From Zygnema cylindricum (lineage: Eukaryota > Streptophyta > Zygnematophyceae > Zygnematales > Zygnemataceae): a DNA stretch of 22,593 bases. Below, in pieces: positions 9,191 to 18,600 of the stretch (its first letter is position 1; every line of letters starts with the position of its first letter). Location: positions 1 to 22,593 of the forward strand of contig JBBHKE010001620.1 in the NCBI GenBank assembly GCA_037447655.1. Direction: 5' to 3'. Below the pieces are notes generated by a model. The model was not told the origin of the DNA and made no database searches. It saw only the letters and a list, made by a program, of their open reading frames with translations. A program made the translations under genes and the position numbers.

Positions 9191-9549
9191 GTTTAAACTA
9201 TTTACAATCATAGACTTGTTCTAGACTTTCATGATAGTCCCTCACCGACCCTAGAGTATTTAAAGAGTTGTTTCTAATAGTTAATTGATTGCAGTGAGAT
9301 TTGGTAAGGTTTTCCTTTGGTTAAGTTATGTTAACATTTTTGTTCTTTATGTTTCTTTCAATGTCTTCATTGTGGGTTAGTTTTTTCGAGCTGTTCTTTT
9401 TTATTAGCTTCTAGACCTGTTCTGTTTTTAAATTCGGTTTTGCCTTTCATTTCTTGTTCTCTTGTATTGAAATAGTTTACCTTGGCAAAGTCTTAATAAA
9501 CAGAACATTTCACCAAACTCAACTCAAAGTAGGTTCCACACAAGAGACG
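9102..9549 (+). other. Retroelement 3'UTR, copy A
   Basis: It is collinear with 14133-14579 over about 445 bp, with frequent substitutions. A canonical AATAAA lies at 9495-9500. The sequence leads into the 28-bp tail repeats. Confidence 0.8.
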
Positions 9550-9905
9550 CTTATTATCGCTTATCATCACTTAAACATTAGCGCTTACATATCATCCATT
9601 AAACATTAGAGCTTACACATCATCCATTTAATATTAGAGATTACATAGCATCGATTAAACATTAAAGCTTACATATTATTGATTAAACATTAGAGCTTAC
9701 ATATTATCAATTAAACATTAGGGATTACGTAATATCCATTAAGCATTAGAGCTAACATATCATCTTTTAAACATTAGCAATCACATATTGTCGCTTACAT
9801 ACTATTGCTTAAACAACGCACTTAAACATAAGCGCTTACATAGTATTGCTTAAATATTAACAGCTGCATATTATCATTCATGTGTTATCGTCTAAACATT
9901 AGCGT
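9550..9905 (+). repeat. 28-bp tandem tail repeats, copy A
   Basis: Degenerate units of about 28 bp with core TAAACATTAGAGCTTACATA followed by a variable ATCAT/TTATC spacer, about a dozen in all. The same array ends copy B (14580-15033), so the array travels with the element. Confidence 0.85.
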
Positions 9906-10033
9906 CATTTCCCTTTCACCCATTTCCCTTCCTCTACCTTACCCACTTTTCCTCTCCCACCTCTAGTTTTGTCTCATCTCTTTTCGCCTTTAGTGATCGC
10001 CTTGTGGACATCCTCTACACTTCCTAGTGTTTT

Positions 10034-10264
10034 CGCGACAACACCTGCTCCCCGTAAACATGTACCTCCGGATCCTGTCTTTTCCTCCATCACTTCGCAA
10101 CAACATCTGCTCCCCGTAAACATGTACCTCTAGATCCTGCCTTTTCCTCCATCACTTCGCGACAACACATGTTCCCCGTAAACATTTACCTCCGGATCTT
10201 GTCTTTTCCTCCATCACTTCGCGACAACACCTACTCTCCGTAAACATGTACCTTCGAATCCGGC
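10034..10264 (+). repeat. 62-bp tandem repeats in the retroelement 5' leader
   Basis: Three full units (10034-10095, 10096-10157, 10158-10219) and a partial fourth (10220-10264) begin CGCGACAACAC and contain CCCCGTAAACATGTACCT. By analogy with monomer arrays of other non-LTR elements they could hold the internal promoter; that role is inference. Confidence 0.93.
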
Positions 10265-10288
10265 CTGCGGCCGCTGCTAACCGCAGGC
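10263..10288 (+). other. GC-rich hairpin at the end of the leader repeats
   Basis: GCCTGCGG (10263-10270) and CCGCAGGC (10281-10288) are perfect complements around a 10-nt loop, immediately after the last leader repeat and 277 bases before the ORF start. It may be an RNA structural element; a full HDV-type ribozyme fold was not evident. Confidence 0.6.
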
Positions 10289-10564
10289 ACAAGGGCGAAA
10301 TCCTAGGCGAGACCTCCTTCCGTAATCCTTAAGCTCCTTCTCGTTCCATTCCACGACAGAAACCCCTTTCCCCCACCTAACATTACACACACCTCAAACC
10401 CTAACGCCAAAGACACACAAGCTCACACACACACACCCAAAAAAAAAAGGTTATATCCCCTACCATTTCCACCATCTATTTCCCATGGTTTCCTTTCTTC
10501 CTTCCCATTTTTCCTATCCTCTCCCTCTATCACATCCCATGCTTCTCCCTCTCATTCAATAACC

Positions 10565-13500
10565 ATGTCCGGCCGTGCACCCTCGCCTCTTCTCCCTCGT
10601 TCACATCCTTCATCTAAACCTCGCACACAAGCCTCAACATGGATAAAATGTACTGGGTGTCATAACCATTTCGCGACCGGTGCCGGTATTGCCCGACATA
10701 CAAAGAGTTGTCAACAATTTTTGGCTTTGAGTGACCCTTGCTCTAGTACCCTTTCTTCCACAACACTACCGTCTGGACCTACGAGCGAAGATTGGGCATT
10801 TGTAAGCGATTTAGACGTCATCGGAGCTTATGATTTGGGGGCTCCCCGTCCGTGGTTATACACGCGGATTCCGATGGCTGTGCGGATTATCGTACAGGAC
10901 GCCCTCCACCTTCCTTTGTCCCGTATTTATTCCGATCCCGTGGATGTTGGACCTTGGCACCTCCTTTTCATGTTCTCACATATAGTTCTAGTCTTACCTG
11001 GTCGTGGCGGTGGTAGCGGGGCCCGAGAAACTATTGCTCGATGTCGACGATTCCTTCAAGGCGATTGGCGAGCCCTTCATGCCGAGCACGAGGATCGAGT
11101 TGCGAGTGCTTCTTCCACACCACGTCGTACATCTCGGACTCCAGATGTGCCATTCTCCTATCGTTGTGTGGTACATTTGGGCCAAGTTGGTGAGCTCTCT
11201 CGAGCGGTTCCAGCACTCCAGCTATTTAATCTTGCTCCTTGGTCTGCTGCGACTGTTGAGATTCTCCAAGCTCTTCATCCGCCACCTCCTACCCCTCAGT
11301 TCCCCTCTATTCACACCTTTGAGCCGACAACATGTTTTGTTTTTGATCGAGATTGTTTGATTAAAGCCCTTACGACTTCTCCACATCTTTCAGCAGGGGG
11401 TCCTTCAAGCACTGTTTATGAGTTAGTTCGCAACGTTTTGCCTCCGGAATCTGATGCTCGAGGCTTTGATATGTTTTTTCGAGTATGTTCTCTTATTGCG
11501 GCTGGCACTTTCCCTTCTCGTATTTTCGATCTCCTCACGGCGTCCCGCCTCGTAGCTGTTACCAAACCCAATGGGGGAATCCGTCCTATAGCAGTGGGAG
11601 AGGAATTGTACCGATTGGTGGCCCATGCGATCTACATCCAACTCCAGCTCGCTTTTGATGATTATTTCTCTCCTCATCAGTTCGGAGTGGCAACCCCTAG
11701 GGGTTGTGAGGCCGTGGTCCACGCGATCTGGGCTTTGTTAGATGCCCATGTGGATTGGTTAGTCCTCCAGGTGGATGTTTCTAATCCCTTTAATACAGTG
11801 GATCGGAATGCCATTTTTTCGGAGCTTGTAACTGCACCTTCCCTGATTGTCCAAATATTTCCTTTTGTGAGAGCCTTTTATTCTCTGAGTAGTAGCCTCT
11901 CTTTCTCCACTGATGATGATTTGGTCCCACTTTCCTCCACGACTGGCACTCGTCTGGGCGATCCTCTTGGGGGCCCTTTGTTTGCCCTAGCCCATTACCG
12001 TGCTCTCCGAGCTTCCGCTGCTGCTTACCCTTTTTGCCTCTTCCCTTCAGTTGCGGATGACACACACATTATTGGTCCTTCAAACCAAGTTATACCGGCC
12101 TATAACTTTTTCAAGGCTCGGTTGGCCTAACTCAATCTTTCGATCCAACCCTCGAAGTGTGTTGTTTGGTCCTCGCGTCCTATTCCTCCTCCTTTCACTC
12201 CCCCTCCTTGTTTTCAGACCCCTCTTCCTTCCAAAGGCATTCGTGTGTTGGTTTTCCCGCTTGGTTCTGATCCATACATCACGAAATTCCTCAATTCCGC
12301 TCTTCAGACAAATTTGTCCCACGTGGAAGACCTTCCTCACCTTTCTGATCCCCAGGTGGCCTTTGCTCTTTTAACACAATGTTTCCCCCACCGGCTCTCC
12401 AACCTTACTCGCACTCCCCATCCCACCCCATCCTTTGTATCCTCACTTTCTGCTTTCGACGATCGTCTTATAGATGTCCTCCACACTTTATTGGGCCGTG
12501 GAGCTTTTGATCGCGAGTCTGGGCCTGCGGCACGTCTTCAAGCCTCACTTCCTGTCTCGGCTTGCGGTTGGGGTTTACTCTCGACGGCGTGTGTTGCTCC
12601 AACCGCCAATTTGGGAAGTTGGTGCCTTGTTGCTTCTACTATTGTCTCTCGTTTTCTGGCCGGGGACACTCCTATTCTTGCCGTCGTGGTTCCCCGTGTT
12701 TCAGATGGCGAGCTCGCCTTCCAATGGTTCCTTTTGGCTGCATCACGTTCTCTTAATCTGGCTGCTATTGGGGACATGACGATTTTTTCCACTTTTGTTA
12801 CAACATCAGTTGCACGTGTTCAGGAATCCATTTTTGATCGAGTTGTCGCCACTATTAAATCCGAGCTTCTCGAGGCGCTTCTTTCTGATTCTTCGCGTGC
12901 ACGCTTCCTGTCTTGTGGTGGACCTGGCTGTGGAGCTTGGCTATTGGCTGTCCCTATCTTATCTACTCTTCGTTTCACCCCGGCTCTGTTCACGACGGCC
13001 CTTAAGTTCTAGCTTGGCCTCCCTCACCCACCTTTGCTTGGCTCACTCGTTTGCTCCTGTGGCCACGTTCTCGAGCCTGACGGGGTCCATTTGCTTCGTT
13101 GCTCCCACGGGGGCGAGTTGATTCGGGCGCACGACAAAATTCGAGACACCATCGCTCCTTTCGCTTCTAAGGGGGGATTTTGGTTCGTCGGGGAGGTCTC
13201 TCACATTATTCCTTCGCGTCGGATTGACCTTTTGTTACTTGATGGTGTGCGTCGTACATTTGGTGACATTGTTTTGGCGAACCCCACCTCAACTACAGTC
13301 GTCAACCAAGCGGCTCGGCATGTGGGAGTGGCCGCCTGTGACGCGGCTAAAAGGAAGGAGCGTGATTATGCCAGTCGCGACGCTATGGATGGCTTCATTC
13401 CGATGGCGGTCGAGATATTTGGTTGTTTGGGTGTGGCTTTGGACGAGTTTTTCCGTACTGGTGGTCGGTGCTCGTTCGAGAGGCGAGGATATGGGAGCCC

Positions 13501-13681
13501 TCCTGTTTCAGTCCTTACTTCTTTTTATGGTCAACGTTTTTCCGTGGCCCTACAATGGGTGTTGGCTTCTATATTACTTCGATCGTCTATTGCCGTTATG
13601 GATCGACGGCGTGTTCTGGAACTTCCTTCTCGTGCTCCTCCGAGATTCGTGTTAGTTTTTTCCTTTGATGTTTTCGGTTGA
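10565..13681 (+). pseudogene. RT-RLE polyprotein ORF with two in-frame stops
   Basis: One frame of 1038 codons, interrupted only by TAA at 12128-12130 (codon 522) and TAG at 13010-13012 (codon 816); it ends with TGA. Domains: a C-x2-C-x12-H-x3-C zinc finger at 29-49, which in R2-type elements serves target DNA binding. Reverse transcriptase spans about 325-560: KPNGGIRPIAVGE (334-346), HQFGVATPRG (371-380), motif A with Asp404 (DVSNPF), motif B GTRLGDPLGG (461-470), and motif C ADD with Asp498-Asp499. After the first stop the frame resumes with the expected LNLSIQPSKC block. The C-terminal CCHC is C830-x-C832-x9-H842-x3-C846. The RLE has Asp888-x12-Asp901 (PSRRID...GDIV) and Lys931-x3-Tyr935. 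The start is the ATG at 10565, ahead of the finger. The product would nick the target and prime reverse transcription. All catalytic residues are kept, so decay is slight. Confidence 0.92.
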
Positions 13682-14123
13682 AGTTCGAAACATAGAGTAC
13701 GCCCCTAGTAACTTTGGATGCTACGCCACCCATCTTTATTAGCATTAAGGATTTGTTATTGTTAGCGTGAATTTACAATCAATATTAATTCGACTAATCA
13801 ATAGTAAATTTTACTAATTTATTGAAAGGGAACGTGGCAGATTGTAGTCCACGCTCTTAAAATAGCATTACTACTTTCTGATTTTTCAAAAAAATCGTGA
13901 CCGAATGTGTTGTTAACTTAATAACCATGGACGGTGTACACCTTGAATTGCTTAGGCTGCGTGCTCATGTGTTAAAGGATTTTATTTTTTGTCGTTTTCC
14001 TCCAAAATTGAACATGCAATGAGAAAATCTTCCTTCGTACGAAAAATTTGTGAGAACCATAGTACATTTACCCAATCTTGAAACTTAGAATGTACTCCAA
14101 TTTTGGGTTATTTTCTTTTTGAT
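13670..14123 (+). mobile_element. Segment X plus transposon fragment, copy B
   Basis: From GTTTTCGGTT onward this is collinear with 8176-8638. The large ORF's last four codons and TGA lie inside it, so the native C-terminus of the polyprotein has been replaced at this junction. The right end of X (GGTGTACACC near 13933) resembles the terminus of the TACACC-type MITE family. TTA at 13952-13954 precedes the truncated transposon end GGCTGCGTGCTCATGTGTT. Confidence 0.75.
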
Positions 14124-14132
14124 AGGCTGCGT

Positions 14133-14579
14133 GCACATCCTATTGTCCTTTCTTCCTTGTATCTTTCCAGGGTGTATTTGTGGCTTTTCGGAAGTGGAAG
14201 CTTCTATCCTCCGTCGGATTGTTACAACTGTTTAGGATCATAGACTTGTTCTGGACCTTCATGATAGTCCTTCAACGACCCTAGAGTATTCAAAGAGTTG
14301 TTTCTAATAGTTATTTGGTTACACTGAGATTTGGTAAGGTTTTTCTTTGGTCCGGTTTTGTCAACCTTTTTGTTCTTAAAGTTCCTTTGAATGTCTTCAT
14401 TGTGGGTTAGTTTCTTTCGAGCTGTTCTTTTTTGTTAGCTTCCAAACCTGTTATGTTTTTCAATTCGGTTTTGCCTTTCATTTCTTGTTCCCTTGTATTG
14501 AAATGGTTTACCTTGGTAATGTCTTAATAAATAAAACATTTCACCAAACTCAACTCACACTAGGTTCCACACAAGAAAT
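14133..14579 (+). other. Retroelement 3'UTR, copy B
   Basis: Collinear with 9102-9549. AATAAATAAA at 14526-14535 is a double polyadenylation signal. The first about 90 bases retain the same RLE C-terminus remnant seen in copy A. Confidence 0.8.
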
Positions 14580-15033
14580 GCTTATTATCGCTTAAACACT
14601 AATGCTTATACATCATCCATTAAACATTAGAGCTTACATATTGTCAATTAAACATTAAGGCTTTCATATCATCCATTTGACATTAAAAATTACGTATTAT
14701 CGATTAAACATTAGAGCTTAAATATTCTCGATTAAGCATTAGAGCTTACATATCATCTTTTAAACATTAACGATCACATATCATCGCTTACATACTATTG
14801 CTTAATGGGCGCACTTAAAACATAATTGCTTAGATAGTATTGCTTAAATATTAACGGCTGCATATATTGTCGTCTAAACATTAGCGCCTACATATTATCG
14901 TTCAACTATTATCGTCTAAACATTAGCGCCTACATATCATCATTTAAGTATTATCGTTTAAATAATATCATTAAAATGATGTCGCCTAAATATTATCGTT
15001 TAAACATTATCGCTTAAATATTATTGCTTACAG
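14580..15033 (+). repeat. 28-bp tandem tail repeats, copy B
   Basis: The same degenerate TAAACATTAGAGCTTACATA-type array as copy A, somewhat longer. It drifts toward TTATCGTTTAAA-type units at its 3' end, then stops at non-repetitive DNA. Confidence 0.85.
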
Positions 15034-15695
15034 ATTTGACATCCATCACAAAAAAAACAGTTTCACATAACCATTATAAACTACCCAGGAACTCACAGAA
15101 AGCGATAAACATGAGTGAAAAAATACATCCCATTTGCAATAGCAATCCATGAAACTGCCCTTAAATTAGTATATATAAGGTAGGGACCTCCATAAAATTG
15201 GAAACATTTATCTTCTATGTACATGAACGACGATTCCAACTTATCTCCTCCCCATCCTCTCCCTCCCCACCCTCTCTCTTTCTCCCTTTCCCACCCTGTC
15301 TCCCTCTCCATCACCCTTCTTTTCAGGAAAATTCAACATAAGAGGTCAGTTAAATCTCTGTTAATGCTTCAGTTCAGCACTTTCAGTTTCAGTTTCATTT
15401 TGGTTCATACATTACATAATACACTTCGGTTAATTTAAAACCCACAACTATACACAACCCTCCAGTTGACTATCTCCACCAATGTACCCACAAACTCCCT
15501 CTCCCTCAGCTCCCTCCACCACATTTCGTTGATTGCAAAGCAAGCCACATGTTTTCCTCCACTCTCCCACTCTCACTCACTTCCTCTTTCTTTATTCTCA
15601 CTTCTTTCCATTCCATTATGGCATCATCGATCTTATTCTTTCTCTCTTTCTCTCTCACTCCCTCTCTCTCTTTCCGTTACATTCCGTTTTTGTCA
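15034..15695. other. Downstream flank of the three-exon gene
   Basis: It contains CT/CCCT tracts (about 15240-15310 and 15560-15670) that would form a GA-rich 3'UTR on the minus strand. No credible ORF. TATATATAAGG at about 15171-15181 resembles a plus-strand TATA box, but no gene follows it. Confidence 0.5.
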
Positions 15696-18600
15696 TCATA
15701 AATCCGATTCTTTGGTCGACTCCAAAGCATTTGCCTTTGTCCCGGACCTCTGAGTATAAGACAGAAGAAGGAGAGAAGCCGTCGCCGTCGCAACTCCCAC
15801 GCTCAAAACCAACAGAGTCCACGTGACACCAGAAACCAAAAGAGGGAGAGAGTCTGTCAGCATCCTATTGGCTATCAGACAGCCAGCTGGCGTCAGCCAA
15901 TGCCTGACCGCCAGCTGTCCAAAAAATTCAAAATTGAGAGCAGGCGGCATTACGGAAACGATTCCTTGAACAATTGCCGTTGCGCAGAACTCAACGGCTT
16001 TCGCAAAGAGAGCAAGAACCGTGGCTCCGGAGAGGACAGCCGCAGTGGCTCCCAATTTCACAATAACCTGAAAACGCAGACATTTCATGCGATACTATTT
16101 CAGTTTCAGTTAAAAGTCCGTTAAAAACACAAACTGCTTTGATACACCATAAACCATTGCTGAACAAATTGACATATGTGGTCTTGACTTCAGTTATAAA
16201 TCCAAATCGCATTAACATATCGCATTATTTTTCAAGTTACTGAAAACATCTACACATGCGGATTACTTTCAGTTAAAAATCAATACTTTAATAAGATAAT
16301 TATATATAAATATGTGTGGCTGTGTATATATGTAAAATAATAAAAAAAAAATTACACATAACTAATTTACTACACTTCCAGTTACCTATTTACCCAGTAC
16401 ATATTTTTAAATTTATTTACCCTTTAGCCCATTCTCGCATTTACATATCCACCAATTTACACATTTACGCATGCATTAATTTATTTTACCGATTTGCTCA
16501 TTCAAATTACCATTGGTAATAACAAAGTCCCCTCACCTCTTCCCAAGGGCGAGCCATCCTATCCCTCTCCCTCTCTCTCTTTGTCTCGTTCTCCTTCTCT
16601 GATTGCCAAGTACCGATTCTCGATCCCAAAATCTCTCTCGCCTTTTTTGGAAAGGGAGGAGAAACCACTCCCACAATACAAGCCACAAGAAGGGCCAAAG
16701 AAAACGCCATAACTAAAACATATGCATCTTTCGCCAAACTTTTTAATTCATAGGTTGCAACCATGGCTCCCGCTAAAGCGGAACTAATTCCCAAGCAGAA
16801 AAATGCCTCTTTCCCTAACAGCGGTTTCTTCTTCTTTTCCAAAAAAGGGAGAGGGAGAGAGAGAGCAGAAGAGGTGGCGTACTGTGCCTCTGAAACAGCC
16901 ATCATCGCAGAACTTGTTGACGTTGACAGTTGCAATTCCCGTGTTTCGATGTCTTTTGAATATTCTGTTAAATCTTCATTAACGTAAACAAGTTCCCCAT
17001 CTCGGAATTCTAATCTCCTCAGATTCGGTTCCGAGAGAGGAGAGAGAGAAGGAGAGGGAGAGGATCGAAAACCATGAGAAGCAAGGTCAAGGTTCACTGG
17101 ACCGGCCAAGCTCTCTCTATTTGTTACCTCTCCTCCCTCCCCAAATAATCTCCCTTCTCTGACAGATAAATAATCGTCTGATTTCCGCCCATTTTTACCG
17201 TATCCATCTTCTATTTCCAACCATTCTCCTTCTGCCAATTCTCCCGATTCCCAAGAACTACCGTCCCAATAGTCTACCACTAATGGCATAGAAGGAGAGG
17301 GAGGGGGAGAGGGAAGGGAAGCGGGAGAAGGAGGCGGAGGCAAACTTGAAATGGGAATATTATTGGTCTTTATACCCAATACTTGATCGTACGGGAGGTC
17401 TTGTAAAAACCTGGTGGTTTGTGGATCACACCCCTTTAGCGCCAATTCGAGATTGATATTTATAACAAGACTTTCCCCTCTGTTTTCATCCGAATAAAAA
17501 CCCTCTACCTCTCTTATCACCCAACTTGCGACTTCATATTGGGCTCCACGGTCAAGCAATTCTATGTGACGGTCGTTGATGGACATCTGAACAAAAAAGA
17601 ACAAAAAACAGAAAAGAGAACAGGACAAGAAACAGAGAAAAAAAAACAGAAAGGAAAAGAACAAACAGATGAGAAGCAGGCAAAGCTGAATGTCAATTTT
17701 CCAGTTCTTCTGTAGAAGGAGAAGGAGAAGGAGAGGAGAGAGAGAAGTATTCTCTCCGATCATTTTTCTCTCCGACTCAAATATTCACACTAACAAACTA
17801 CTTGTCCCATTCTTCCATTCTCACCTCTGTTTGACTCTTCTCATCTCTCTCATCCACCTCTACTTTTCCGTTTCCTCTCTTCTCACTTCCCCTCCCTCCC
17901 ACCTCTCACCTGCGTACCCCACTCCTAACCTACCCTCTTTCCTTCCTCTTCCTCCTCTATACCGCTCTCTTCCAAACGCCCCCTCCCTCCCTCTCCACAG
18001 CCCTCTCCGCACCCATCGTCCCACTCCCTCCCCTCCATCTCCACTGTCACTACACCCCTCTCCACATTCCACTGCTCACTCCTTTGTTCCCTCCCTTTCC
18101 TCCCTCTCTTTCCTTTCCATATCCCTCTTCGCACTCCTCCTTCCTCCCTCCCCTCCCTTCATCCCCTCCCACCCCTACCTCTCACCTGCAACCTCCCCTT
18201 CCTCCCTTCCCCCGCTCCCTCCCTCCCTCCCCTCCCTCCCTCTCACCTGCACCCTCCTCTCCCTCTCACCTGCACTCTCACCTGCACCCTCCCCTCCCTC
18301 CCTCTCTCCTTCTCCCATCCCTCTCACCTGCATCCTCCCCTCCCTCAGCCTTTGCTGTAACACCTCTGTGGCTTTCTCCAGCGCCTCCAACTTTGCCCTC
18401 CTCGTCTCCTCCGCCCTCACTACCTCCTGTACGGCCATCACCCCCTCTCGCCAGCTGTCATCGTCGTCATCTTCTTCCATTGTCACTTTATCAATTACCG
18501 AAATATCGTCTGATTCCACCTTGTCTTTACCCGTCTCTACCTCTCCTCCTCCTCCTCCTCCTCCTACTGTCAATTCTCCTCCTCCAATTCCCAAATCTCC

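Larger units (their letters stand above)
8176..9905 (+). mobile_element. Retroelement 3' module, upstream copy (A)
   Basis: This 1.7-kb segment is a direct, diverged repeat of the segment that follows the reverse-transcriptase ORF (13670-15033). Order within it: segment X (8176-8464), the 5' part of a PIF/Harbinger-like transposon (8468-about 8960), a remnant of an RLE C-terminus (about 8995-9190), a 3'UTR (to about 9549) and a 28-bp-repeat tail. It abuts the 5' leader of the full-length element at about 9906. It may be a 5'-truncated copy inserted head to tail with that element, or one member of a pseudo-LTR-like pair. Confidence 0.75.
9906..15033 (+). mobile_element. Near-intact non-LTR retrotransposon with RLE endonuclease
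   Basis: The 5.1-kb element comprises a pyrimidine-rich 5' leader with 62-bp tandem repeats, one long ORF (RT and restriction-like endonuclease), segment X, a fragment of a DNA transposon, a 3'UTR and a 28-bp-repeat tail. No LTRs, protease or RNase H/integrase were seen, and there is no APE endonuclease. That places it with the RLE-bearing early-branching non-LTR group (R2, R4, NeSL, CRE, Utopia and related clades); the exact clade is undetermined. Its ORF is less AT-rich than the surrounding DNA. Precise 5' and 3' borders and target duplication could not be fixed. Confidence 0.82.

Noticed and set aside
9541-9905. CRISPR-like array
   Set aside because: The repeats are degenerate, AT-rich, contiguous and lack unique spacers; the context is a eukaryotic retroelement tail.
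10245-10330. HDV-like ribozyme or tRNA-type B box in the leader
   Set aside because: The stem at 10263-10288 is real, but P1/P2/P3 strands of an HDV fold could not be assigned by eye, and CTTCGAATCCGG has no matching A box or cloverleaf.
11004-12374. Overlapping alternative-frame ORFs within the retroelement coding region
   Set aside because: They are shadows of the RT-RLE frame, which carries all recognisable motifs.
10565-13681. Reassigned genetic code (TAA/TAG read as Gln, as in some ulvophyte algae) to explain the two in-frame stops
   Set aside because: The three-exon gene has about 22 Gln positions, none encoded by TAA or TAG, and the many other Gln codons of the retroelement ORF are CAA/CAG. 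Simple nonsense mutations are more likely.
8176-15033. Classical LTR retrotransposon
   Set aside because: The flanking repeats are not bounded by TG...CA, there is no primer-binding site, and no protease, RNase H or integrase; the nuclease is the RLE type of non-LTR elements.
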